From assembly GCF_001583435.1 (NCBI RefSeq), contig NZ_CP013251.1, positions 3,113,215 through 3,177,214 on the forward strand: a stretch of 64,000 bases of DNA, written 5' to 3'. The stretch comes from Endozoicomonas montiporae CL-33 (lineage in GTDB: Bacteria > Pseudomonadota > Gammaproteobacteria > Pseudomonadales > Endozoicomonadaceae). The position numbers and the translations under genes were made by a program. Shown piece by piece: positions 18,235 to 27,325 of the stretch (within the stretch, counting starts at the first letter, position 1; every line of letters starts with the position of its first letter). A model generated the notes under the pieces. The model saw only the letters and a program-made list of their open reading frames with translations, searched no databases and was not told the origin of the DNA.

Positions 18235-20730
18235 ATGCTTAAAGTACACGGTTCACTGCCGGTTCTCAGGTTTCTTTGTCTCTGCTTTGTGATGCAGCAG
18301 GCAGTCGCCATGAGCAGTCATGCTGAGCACAAATCCTATAATATGCTGATACCCATGCTGGCTATGAGCTACTGGCATGCTGCTCAGAATAAGCCACTCA
18401 TTCCAAAACTTAATCAGGCATCACTGACTGAGCAACAGTTCCCGAAAAACTCATGCCCGGTTGATAAGATCGTTTCCGTCGTTGCTCCACACTATCATCA
18501 GAAGACGCTGGAAGTATTTCTGGCTAACCATTATTTCTGGCAGTCTTCAGGACAGAACACCTTTTTTGAACTGAAAGCATTTCATTTGCCTTACTCCATG
18601 ACATACGTTGGTCCAGATGGACACTGCCACCAACATTGGATTATTCAGGGTAGCGCCAAGCAAAACACCTTAACTGACATTGACCCCGGGGACCCGGAAA
18701 ACAGCAACACGGAATTATCCTTGAATGATAAGTCGGAAGTCCCCCTTCCATTTAATGTTACCCGATCATTAGAGAACCATTATGACCTTGATCCAATAGA
18801 AAACCCGTTAACGAATCTTTTTCCAGATCCCTATCCCCTTACAATCAAATACTCTGATTCAGGCATTCCTGTTTCATTTCAGGATTCCATCTGGTTACGG
18901 ATGAATCCGGAAGAATCGATAATTCTGTTAGCTTCAGAGTTTCCCGCAGTAGTAAAAGTTAGTCATCTAACCGATGAAACCCGGCCTCAATTCATTGCAG
19001 CCGAGTCTATCGATAATGCCACCGGCAATATCCACCCAGTTTTCAGGTTATATAACAAAATACAGGCTCAGGTATCCGAAGATCCACTGCTAAGGTTTCT
19101 GGCACTGATTTACGGGGCTGCCTTTCATGTGCTGGATAATAATGGTCAGTCATCGTACATCATCCATCGCAATGGCAAACTGGTCTTCATCAGTCAGGCT
19201 GTGTTGCGTCTGTGGCTTAGTCGGTACCGTCAAAGCCGGCTTGAATCGCTGTATCCGGAAATTTTCGGCCCACAACTACCAGCGGGTGGCGGCTGGCATG
19301 AATGGAACCGCTATGTTCGCAAGAAACCTGTCGGAGAGGGACAATCAAGGAAAGGGGGTAACCCCGGGGATAGGAATAGGAATAGAAACGATGCTCACTC
19401 AGCAAGACGGCCCGTACCGGTGAAAAACAATGCCCTCCCTCAAGACCCTGCCAGACAGGCCCGCTTTGTAACTTCAGGAAAAACCGGCGGCAAACCATCC
19501 ATTGAGCTCAGAGAAATTTCTGAGCAACTGAAGAACGCTGAACAACTATGCGATGCCAAAGAGTATGACCGGTCTATTGGCGTTCTGATTCGAACCGCCT
19601 TACGCATGAATAGCGCAAACATCGATAAACGTCATGACCTTCGTAAAAAGCTGAATGGCATCCTGAACAAAGCCATACTCAAACAAATGAAGACCCATGT
19701 TTTTGGTGAAGCCAAGCGCAATAATCATCAACAGGCTATTCAAAACTTGCGCGCACTGAAAATAATCCCCTTTGATATGCTGTCTGAAGGCCATATTGTC
19801 AGTATGGAATCAGCAGCCCATGTCAGTGGAATAAAGCTTTTCGAAGCAAAAATTGACGGCTTACATAAGCAATTAAATGCCGGTGCAGACGAAAACCAAA
19901 TCAGACAAAAGGCTATGGCTCTGTATCAAAGCCATCGACAAGTCCTGTCAGAAGTAAGGCGTAACGGTCTTGCCATAGCCTGGTGTCAGTCGTTGAGACC
20001 CTTGCTTGATGAAATCAGTGAACTTCAGAATAACGAACCACTGCGGGCCTTCAATAAACTCGGCCCTAATGTCATCCCTTATGTCGATTTACTTGGCTCA
20101 GATCACAATTCTTGCACAGTTACTCGACGAAGGGTTCGGGCAATTCTGCCAAATGTCATCGACCAAACTCTGACTGCTCTCGAACAGGATCCGACACAAC
20201 TCTCACGTTTGCTTGAATTCCGTATAGAATGGGTACTCATTACTGCCAAACAAAAAAGATTGATTGATGAAACGGCGCTGGAAAAATTAACAACTCGACT
20301 AAGCACCCTGCAACAATCCTATTCTGTATCCCCTGAAAAGCACTTTCAGATCAGATTCAGGGCACTGTACGAACAGAATCATTCTGAACAGGAAGCAGAA
20401 CATCAACTTAAGGGCTCCGTTCTTTATCTGATGAATCAGGTGGATAACTATCTCACAAAGGGTGACTTCGGTAAGGCCATGGGGCTGATTATTGCAATCC
20501 ATAAAGAGACTAAAAATGCACTGCCTTACGGTACCAAAGCAAGACTGTACAACCAGTTGCGCGCGGCAGCCTACCCGTTGCTGTACGATTTAACACTGGT
20601 CATCAACGCCCGTTCAGCCCTCGTTAACGTCCCGAATATCTTTAACGAATTAAAAAGCAGACTTGGCGAACTCGATCTACAACTGGCAGCTTCCCAAGTT
20701 TATAGTTTGTCCTGGATGGGTAATTTGTTT
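18235..20730 (+). pseudogene. Large secreted protein, N-terminal fragment (gene broken by two ISs)
   Basis: First 832 codons of an unknown gene. The N-terminus is a signal peptide ending near AVA (residues 23-25). Residues about 30-370 look like a globular domain. A Gly/Arg/Asn-rich linker (about 370-420) contains RNRNRND. From about 420 onward the protein is strongly helical, with TPR-like spacing. The open frame runs on to 20754 inside an IS. The continuation lies beyond that IS at 22357-23106 and beyond a second IS at 24722-25204. Removing both ISs and one copy of each target duplication restores a single frame of about 1242 codons. I do not recognise the family. Signal peptide plus helical repeats suggest an envelope or exported protein; function is unknown. 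Confidence 0.8.
20723..20730 (+). repeat. 8-bp target-site duplication, left copy
   Basis: ATTTGTTT occurs here and again at 22349-22356, immediately outside the first IS. Fusing at this 8-mer keeps the host gene in frame. A 6-bp alternative (TTTGTT) with an end starting TGGGTG would not keep the frame, so the 8-bp reading is preferred. Confidence 0.7.
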
Positions 20731-22348
20731 GTTTGGGTGAAAGTCTCATACTGACCATTTTTTCTGGGCTTGCCGTCCGTGGTTTATACAGCAGCTACAA
20801 ATTTTCTCTGGACTTACATAGGAACGGCCAAACACCGCTATGATCGTTACTGTAAAAGATACCGCAACAGTGAAAGGCCGCCCCGATGCAAGTATGTCAG
20901 CCACTAGCTGAAGCCGCCAATTTTTCTTGTCATGCTATCCAACAGCTTGAGCAAAAACTGGCCGTTCTTCGTCAGGAACACAGCCCAATCAAGCACTTTG
21001 AAGACTATGAAGGTGAGATCCATAAACTCTTTATCGAAGCAGAGCAAAGCGTTCTGGCAGAAGACCTGACCGGGCTTGATATTGACGTTCCTGCGATTGA
21101 GGTAAGCGGTGTCTGTTACCATCGGGTGTTGCGATCTTCAGAAACTTATCAATCCGCTGTCGGCCCTGTCCGGGTTTTGCGTACGCTCTATCGTAACGGT
21201 AAGGATCACTCTATCATCCCTTTGGAGCTACAGGCAGGTATTGTAGAGGGGTATTGGACACCAAAAGCAGCTAAACAAGCTGTCTGGATGGTTGCGCAAA
21301 TGCCTCCCGGAGAGGCTAAAAGCCTACTTGATCTGATAGGGAACATGACGCCCTCGGAAAGCTCTCTGGCCAGACTACCCAAAAAGTTCAATGCGCAGTG
21401 GGAACCCAATAGGGAAGCCTTTGAAGACTTTCTCTGGGAAAGCGTCAAGGTTCCTGAAGAAGCTGTGACTGCCGCCGCTTCTCTTGATGGCGTCATGTTG
21501 CCGATGAAAGATGGTAAACGTCAGGAAAAGCGGGAACAGAATAGAGTCGATGGCAAGCGAACCCGTGGCCCTGCTGGCTGTCAGGAGGCCAGTTGTGGAA
21601 CATTGTCGTTTTACGATGCACAGGGTGAACGCCTCTCAACGGTCAGGATGAGTCGAATGCCTGAAAGCAAGAAAGTGACTTTGAAACAATCACTCTCCGC
21701 ACTCCTGAGCGAAGCTCTTCGACAGAGGCCAGATCTGACGCTTGTTAAAGTCGCTGATGGGGCAAAAGACAACTGGACCTACCTTGCCAATGAACTCCCT
21801 GAAGGTCACGAGGTTGTAGACTTCTATCATGCCGCAGAGCACCTGAAGAAAGCGTTTGACCTGTCCTATGGTGAAAACAGCAACAAATCCAGAGAAAAGT
21901 TCATCACCTATCGCCACATCCTCAAAGAGGAGCCCGAAGGTGTTGAAAAAGTCATCAAAGCTCTGGCTTACCAGCATAAACGACACCCTCGTCGATCGAA
22001 GTTGAAAACAGAGCTGGAGTACTTCAGAAGTAATCGAACCCGCATGAACTATGCTGAACACTTGTCGCACAACTTGCCAATAGGCTCAGGGGTTATTGAG
22101 GCTACTTGTAAAACCTTGGTAACGCAGCGAATGAAGTGTTCTGGAATGAGGTGGCGGCATCCCGGAGGCCAAGGTATTTTGACAGCAAGGTCATTAATTC
22201 AGAGTGGCATGTTCGACAATGGCTGGAAGTTACTGGCGGTGACCTACTGCGCCAAGGTCACGGAAGTGGGTATGGACAATGTCATCCCATTCCCCATGCA
22301 GAAAGGTGACTTGGAATTATAGTACCAGTCAATATGAGACTTTCACCC
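20731..22348 (+). mobile_element. Insertion sequence, ISKra4-like, 1618 bp
   Basis: The ends carry the inverted repeat GGGTGAAAGTCTCATAYTGAC (left at 20735, right complement ending at 22348). The left end has four extra bases (GTTT) relative to the right under the 8-bp target-duplication model. It holds one transposase gene. It has inserted into codon 832/833 of the large secreted-protein gene. Confidence 0.8.
20886..22322 (+). CDS. Transposase, ISKra4-like DDE family
   Basis: A 478-aa transposase. The sequence around AAASLDGVMLPMKDGK carries a likely first catalytic aspartate, VKVADGAKDNW and VVDFYHAAEHLKKAF a second, and IGSGVIEATCKTLVTQRMK with SGMRWRHPGGQGIL the glutamate-containing C-terminal block. 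That last block is the pattern I associate with the ISKra4 family; assignment is from memory of the motif, not a search. The frame is intact, so the element may be active. The start ATG at 20886 is the first in frame after the left terminal repeat. Confidence 0.8.
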   Translation: MQVCQPLAEAANFSCHAIQQLEQKLAVLRQEHSPIKHFEDYEGEIHKLFIEAEQSVLAEDLTGLDIDVPAIEVSGVCYHRVLRSSETYQSAVGPVRVLRTLYRNGKDHSIIPLELQAGIVEGYWTPKAAKQAVWMVAQMPPGEAKSLLDLIGNMTPSESSLARLPKKFNAQWEPNREAFEDFLWESVKVPEEAVTAAASLDGVMLPMKDGKRQEKREQNRVDGKRTRGPAGCQEASCGTLSFYDAQGERLSTVRMSRMPESKKVTLKQSLSALLSEALRQRPDLTLVKVADGAKDNWTYLANELPEGHEVVDFYHAAEHLKKAFDLSYGENSNKSREKFITYRHILKEEPEGVEKVIKALAYQHKRHPRRSKLKTELEYFRSNRTRMNYAEHLSHNLPIGSGVIEATCKTLVTQRMKCSGMRWRHPGGQGILTARSLIQSGMFDNGWKLLAVTYCAKVTEVGMDNVIPFPMQKGDLEL

Positions 22349-22356
22349 ATTTGTTT

Positions 22357-23106
22357 CCTGCCAAACCTGCTACAAGGGTTCAGGAGGTTCTGCACAGCCA
22401 CCATCAGAGGCTTCTGGAAAGTCAGAGGCAAATCGATGCAATAAGCATACTACTGGAACAGGAAAACTGGCAGGAACATCTGCCATCAATACCGGATGGC
22501 AAAGCTATTCACAGCGAACACCTTGAACAATGGCGCAATCTTGTCAATCAATTTGTCAGTAAGGTAATCAGTGCCAGTCAGGCTCAGGAGAGCCTCAATG
22601 AACTGAACCGGGCTATGGAGCTACTGAATGTGCCTACCCACCTTCAACCATCTTGTACAGAGAGCACCAGAGAACAGATAGAGACCCTGAGACAACGGCT
22701 GCAAATGAGTATAACCATTCAGGCTCAGCTTCAAGACATTCAGGCGAATAGGAACAGTGATGTCAATGTTGCAGTTCAACAATTATTTCAACTGGGTACT
22801 CTGTCTCAGCATCCCGTATCTGATCAGACCCAACAAATGATCGCTCAAGAAACAGAGGCCGTTGCCCGGGAAATGATCCGTCAACTAGAGCTGAATCTTC
22901 AATATTCACCACTGGACAACTCTCCTCTGAATCACTTGAAAAAACTTGAGTCAATTCACCCTGAAACCTTAAGCCAACTACACAACAGCATTGAAGCACT
23001 GTCAGAGCAATACACTCAGACAATCCGGCTTGATGCGAAACTGGATCAAATTAGCAGCATTGAAAACCCTGGAACTCTGCTGGAAAACCTGAAGACTGTG
23101 ATCAAT
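22357..23106 (+). pseudogene. Large secreted protein, middle fragment
   Basis: 250 codons continuing the gene that starts at 18235. The frame begins PAKPATRVQEVL directly after the target duplication and ends KTVIN at the second IS. It is helical and rich in Gln/Leu/Glu, with heptad-like runs typical of coiled coils or helical repeats. An open frame extends into the ISs on both sides (22279-23127), but those ends are IS-derived. Confidence 0.78.
23098..23106 (+). repeat. 9-bp target-site duplication of the second IS
   Basis: GTGATCAAT occurs here and again at 24713-24721, directly outside the terminal repeats of the second IS. The host frame reads straight through one copy (Val-Ile-Asn). Confidence 0.88.
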
Positions 23107-24712
23107 CAGCAATTCCCGACGAATTAATTCAGCCCAACAGTACCAAGGTCTGAGAAGGACCCATAAAAAAGCAAATTCCTGAACTTTGAGCTAAATTTCA
23201 TGCAGTACTCATTCACTGTCGTATTTCTATGCCTGCTAAGCAAGACAAAATTTTGGTCGATCGGTTAATCAATACTGTTCGCCAGCAAGCATCCCTAATA
23301 CCTGATCATCGTCCCAATAATTGCAAGGAAAAAATTCTTCTCTCTGATGCAATAATGTCCGGTCTGGCTGTGATGCACATGAAATGCCCTTCACTTCTGA
23401 GCTTTGAGCATGAATGTAAAAATCCAAGGGTTGTTCACAACCTGCGCCAGATGTACGGCGTTCAGCGTATTCCCAGTGACACCCATCTGCGGGAGATACT
23501 TGACCCTATTGAAACTGATCATTTCAGGCCATTTTTCAAGTCACTCTTCTCTTACGTCCAGAGTTCGAAGTGGCTAAAAAAGTTTCAGTATTTTGAAGAA
23601 GGCTATCTGGCTCCAGTGGATGGTACAGGGCATTTCGCTTCAGGCAAGATTAGCTGCCCTGAATGTTGTATCAAAAAAGCCGATACTGATACCCCCCAGT
23701 ATTACCACCAACTGTTGGCTATATGTCTGGTCAAGCCCGGACAAAAAGAGGTCTTGCCTCTGATGCCAGAGCCTATTACCAAGCAGGTCAATGCTTCTAA
23801 AAACGATTGCGAAAAAACCGCACTAAAGCGGTTGCTGGAAAACGTCTACAGAGAACATCCCAAACTAAAACTGGTACTGACATTTGATGACCTGTATTCA
23901 GATGGGCCGACGATAAAAATGGTCAAGTCTTATGGGTACAGCTTCATTATGGTGGCCAAGGACAGCGACCATGCGTCATTGGTTGAGGCGGTTGATACTC
24001 TGGATGCCAGGGGTGAGGTTAACCGTTATGAATACGTTGATGAGGACGGCTACCGGCACTGGTTCAGATACGTCAACAACGTTCCCATCAACAAGAGTCA
24101 CAAGGATGTTCTGGTCAACTATCTGGAATATGTTGAGATTAGCCCCAAGGGCGAGAAATACACCAATGTCTGGGTAACAGATATCCAACTGACTGACGAC
24201 AGCGTCACCAGAGTGATGCGCGGAGGCCGTGCGAAATGGAAGATTGAAAATGAAACCTTCAACACGCTCAAGACACAGGGTTACCACCTCGAACACAACT
24301 ACGGACACGGCAAGGAGCATTTGGCTACAAACTTTGCCTGCCTGACGTTTACCGCCTTCCTTATTGATCAGATAGAACAGTTAGGGTGTTGCTTGTTTCA
24401 GAAAGCCTGGACGGCAAGCCACTCTAAAAAAGCGCTTTGGGAGCATATGAGAAGCCTGTTTCAGTGGTTTTTCATTGACTCTTGGCGAGACTTTTTTATG
24501 GCAATAATCTCAAGAACCTCTGAAGGAGTTGGTCATAATATCCGTTCTGTTATTCCAGATACTTCATAGCTGCCGGGGTGAGCCTGTGTCTGAGCGAAAA
24601 ATTCATCCAGAATGTCAGCTTTGGGCTGAAGGTTGTTTGCTGCAAATCCGAAAAATGGTTCACCCTGCAGCAGGGTATACGTCTTAAGGCGTATATTTGT
24701 CGGGAATTGCTG
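23107..24712 (+). mobile_element. Insertion sequence, IS4-superfamily-like, 1606 bp
   Basis: Terminal inverted repeats are CAGCAATTCCCGAC at the left and GTCGGGAATTGCTG at the right, with further matching AAAT/ATTT bases inside. It has 9-bp target duplications and one transposase gene. Inserted within the large secreted-protein gene. Its right end resembles a 34-base stretch at 54225-54258. Confidence 0.87.
23229..24569 (+). CDS. Transposase, DDE type (IS4-superfamily-like)
   Basis: A 446-aa transposase with an intact frame. Candidate catalytic residues are the aspartate of APVDGTGHFASGK, the aspartates of LVLTFDDLYSDGP and the glutamates of RAKWKIENETFNTLKTQGY, arranged as in DDE/RNase H-fold transposases of the IS4 type. 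A Cys-rich insert, CPECCIKKAD, sits between the first two. I cannot place it in a named subfamily without a search. Confidence 0.8.
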   Translation: MPAKQDKILVDRLINTVRQQASLIPDHRPNNCKEKILLSDAIMSGLAVMHMKCPSLLSFEHECKNPRVVHNLRQMYGVQRIPSDTHLREILDPIETDHFRPFFKSLFSYVQSSKWLKKFQYFEEGYLAPVDGTGHFASGKISCPECCIKKADTDTPQYYHQLLAICLVKPGQKEVLPLMPEPITKQVNASKNDCEKTALKRLLENVYREHPKLKLVLTFDDLYSDGPTIKMVKSYGYSFIMVAKDSDHASLVEAVDTLDARGEVNRYEYVDEDGYRHWFRYVNNVPINKSHKDVLVNYLEYVEISPKGEKYTNVWVTDIQLTDDSVTRVMRGGRAKWKIENETFNTLKTQGYHLEHNYGHGKEHLATNFACLTFTAFLIDQIEQLGCCLFQKAWTASHSKKALWEHMRSLFQWFFIDSWRDFFMAIISRTSEGVGHNIRSVIPDTS

Positions 24713-24721
24713 GTGATCAAT

Positions 24722-25204
24722 TCATATGACACGGATACTCTGCACAGAAGAGCAGAACCATTAGATAAACTGCTGCAACGTGTCATTAAACACCAAACAG
24801 TCACCATTTCGGAAACAAGTCAACTCAAAGATCAATGGCATACTGGCGTTGAAATGTTGTCTTCACTTCAACAGTTAATAGAATTACAACCGACTCTTAC
24901 CTTGCCTCAAAGTCAAAGGCTGCAGCAGGAATTGGAAGAGCAGCTTTGGACTAACTTTACAACACTGTTTTCTATCACTACTCACCCAGCAGCAACTATT
25001 TTTGTAAGACAGCATACTGGCAAACTGTACCCAAACCCCGAAGCTGTATTCTATCTGGCCAAATTAATGGAAAATAAAGATTATCGAGGTGCTGCACATG
25101 GCCTTTATAGACAATTGGCAGAAAAATCGGATGATCAGGCCATTAAGGAACGCTGTAATGGGAATATGCAAAGACTTAAAAACAGCAGTACTTCAAACCG
25201 TTGA
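24722..25204 (+). pseudogene. Large secreted protein, C-terminal fragment
   Basis: 160 codons plus stop, continuing the broken gene from VIN-SYDTDTLHRRAEPL onward. The fragment is helical and ends LKNSSTSNR. An ATG at 24578 inside the IS opens the same frame, so a chimeric 208-aa product could be made, but the first 45 residues would be IS sequence. The gene ends 23 bases before the second copy of the 195-bp MITE. Confidence 0.78.
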
Positions 25205-25227
25205 ACTCTCGTTGAACTCTGCTTTTT

Positions 25228-25422
25228 ATACCAATTCCGCTTTCTGAATATGACCATGAGCAAGTCATTATGGGTCACGGGACAATACCCTGAAGGGCAT
25301 AAAGGCCGAACGACGAGTAATAGCGAGCTACTTGCGCCCTTTGGGTATTGCGAGGAGTTCCAACGCAGCTCCCGTGATTCAGAATGGCTGCGCAATTCAT
25401 GTTTAGAAGGTGGAATTGCTAT
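25228..25422 (-). repeat. 195-bp MITE-like element, copy 2 (inverted)
   Basis: Inverted copy of the element at 17671-17865, running from ATACCAATTCCGCTTTCT to AATTGCTAT. The rest of the 373-base gap before the SGNH hydrolase gene holds nothing I can name. An open frame starting inside the element (25250-25558) is not counted as a gene. Confidence 0.82.
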
Positions 25423-25576
25423 TACTTGTCGATTGAACACTAAAAACACCGAGGTTAGGTTAAATCCTGCCTGGCTCATACGACCACTACTGTACATAAA
25501 GCACTCTGCCAGTTATGAACTAGACTTCCTCCCGTGCATAAACATTTATGAAAAATAGCATCGGGAGACGCTAAGG

Positions 25577-26434
25577 ATGTACCCTTCGTTTTTGACTAAT
25601 CCAGTATTCAGATATCTTGCCATGGCAGTTTTGATGATTGCCGGCTCCAACGCTTATTCTTTGTCACCAGAGACGAGTGACCAACCAAGCATTGCCTTTG
25701 TTGGTGCCAGCTTCACCGCAGGAAAGGGTAATGATCTCGATTTCCACACGACTATGAGCGACTATTTCAAGAAGCTACATTATAACCAACCATTACAGAT
25801 ACACAATTTCAGCCCGAATGGCAGCTTCAATCCTGTATTTGCCGCCCTTGCTTTAATGGACATTATCGATAAGCCTGTAGAAAGCTTGAGCCAACAAATT
25901 ACAGAGGCAGCTAAGAAAAATCCTCAATTCATTATTTCAATTGACGGACTGTTCTGGGTCGCTTACCACTCTGAAAAAGACGTTATGCAAAGACTGGAAA
26001 AAGCTCTTGCTTTTTTATCAGAATCAAAACAGAACTATGTTCTCGCCCTGTTACCTCACACAACGGTCACATCACTCATAGCTGATTACACTCTTGAGCC
26101 GTCAACGGTTGCAAAAGCCAACAAAAGACTGAAAGAATGGGCCCTTGAGCAAAACAGTAAAGGCCAAGCAAAAAGCAAGATACTCTTGCTGGATTTGAAT
26201 CAATATTTCACACATACAAAAACGTTCAACTGTGGTGTTGAGTTAGGCAAAAAAACCAAAAAATCCATCACTTCCAAAGACGGCCTTCACCCTAACGAAT
26301 CTGGCTACTTATGCCTCACCAGCAGATTGCTCGATGAACTCTTCAACAGTGATATGAAACTGTTTAACGACATAGCTTCCTATCTGGATCGCTCAAAGCT
26401 GCAACGCTTTAATCAGGCACACAGTGAACTTTAA
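25577..26434 (+). CDS. Exported SGNH/GDSL-type hydrolase-like protein
   Basis: A 285-aa protein with an N-terminal signal peptide (hydrophobic YLAMAVLMIAGSNA). Block I is AFVGASFTAGKG with the probable nucleophile Ser45, and the C-terminal catalytic block is DGLHPNESGY with Asp235 and His238. These match the SGNH hydrolase fold; family members are esterases, lipases or acyl-carbohydrate deacetylases, and the substrate is unknown here. The ribosome site GGGAG lies about 10 bases upstream, with AAGG abutting the ATG. It is the first gene after the IS-rich region and stands alone. Confidence 0.72.
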   Translation: MYPSFLTNPVFRYLAMAVLMIAGSNAYSLSPETSDQPSIAFVGASFTAGKGNDLDFHTTMSDYFKKLHYNQPLQIHNFSPNGSFNPVFAALALMDIIDKPVESLSQQITEAAKKNPQFIISIDGLFWVAYHSEKDVMQRLEKALAFLSESKQNYVLALLPHTTVTSLIADYTLEPSTVAKANKRLKEWALEQNSKGQAKSKILLLDLNQYFTHTKTFNCGVELGKKTKKSITSKDGLHPNESGYLCLTSRLLDELFNSDMKLFNDIASYLDRSKLQRFNQAHSEL

Positions 26435-26520
26435 CCTTTGTCTGCTGTTATAACCGAACTTACCCGCTAAAATGATCAGGATAAAATTCACCCGAACATC
26501 ACAATAACAACTGATCACCC

Positions 26521-27324
26521 ATGGAACACAACAGCTGGCAAAACCGCTTTCAAACCATACGCTCAAACAAAGTGTTTGAGCTTACGGTCATTTCCATCAT
26601 CATCTTTTCGGCTCTGGTGATTGGGGCGAAAACCTACGATATTCCTGATGATGTCTCTCGTCTGGTCACTATTCTGGACTGGGGCATCACCCTTTTTTTC
26701 CTCATCGAAATCAGCATCCGGTTTCTGGCAGAAGAGCACAAGAAGAACTTCTTCAAATCAGGCTGGAATATCTTCGACACACTGATTGTCGTTGTCAGCA
26801 TCATTCCCATCGAGAACACCGATATGGCACTGGTTGGCAGGCTCGTTCGTATCTTTCGTGTACTCAGGATGGTCTCCATCATCCCCGAATTACGATTACT
26901 GCTGAATTCGCTGCTGAAAGCCTTACCCCAGCTAGGTTATGTGCTGCTGCTGATGTTTATTATTTTCTACATCTATGCCGCCATTGGCAGCACATTTTTC
27001 TACGACATCAACAAAGAACTCTGGCGCGATATTGCCGTGAGTATGCTAACCCTGTTCAGGGTCATGACGTTTGAAGACTGGACCGATGTGATGTATGAAA
27101 CCATGGAAGTCTATCCATTGAGCTGGGCGTACTTCCTGAGCTTCATCTTTTTTACCGCCTTTGCTTTCCTGAACATGATCATTGGTATCGTGGTCAATGT
27201 TCTGGAGGATGAACGACAGAAAGATCGTAAAAAAGCACAGGAGGAAAGGGGTGAACCCACACTGTTGGAGCTGCAGCAGCAACTGGATGAGATCAAACAG
27301 TTACTGCATAAACAAAAACAATAG
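26521..27324 (+). CDS. Voltage-gated ion channel, bacterial Na-channel (BacNav) type
   Basis: A 267-aa single-domain six-helix channel that would assemble as a tetramer. S1 to S3 are visible in the first 95 residues. S4 carries repeated arginines (GRLVRIFRVLRMV), and S5 is LGYVLLLMFIIFYIYAAIGSTFF. The pore loop LFRVMTFEDWTDVMYE contains a filter Glu-Asp-Trp where classical BacNav channels have Glu-Ser-Trp. S6 is AFAFLNMIIGIVVNVL. The C-terminus (LLELQQQLDEIKQLLHKQ) is a coiled coil, as in BacNav tetramers. An acidic filter of this type may allow Ca2+ as well as Na+. It lies next to the osmoprotectant transporter genes but on the opposite strand. Confidence 0.87.
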   Translation: MEHNSWQNRFQTIRSNKVFELTVISIIIFSALVIGAKTYDIPDDVSRLVTILDWGITLFFLIEISIRFLAEEHKKNFFKSGWNIFDTLIVVVSIIPIENTDMALVGRLVRIFRVLRMVSIIPELRLLLNSLLKALPQLGYVLLLMFIIFYIYAAIGSTFFYDINKELWRDIAVSMLTLFRVMTFEDWTDVMYETMEVYPLSWAYFLSFIFFTAFAFLNMIIGIVVNVLEDERQKDRKKAQEERGEPTLLELQQQLDEIKQLLHKQKQ

Positions 27325-27325
27325 C

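Noticed and set aside
24578..25204. Independent 208-aa gene
   Set aside because: Its first 45 codons are IS sequence; the rest joins in frame to the broken secreted-protein gene across a 9-bp duplication.
25250..25558. 102-codon open frame starting in the second 195-bp MITE
   Set aside because: Most of it is the repeat; kept as an observation, not a gene.
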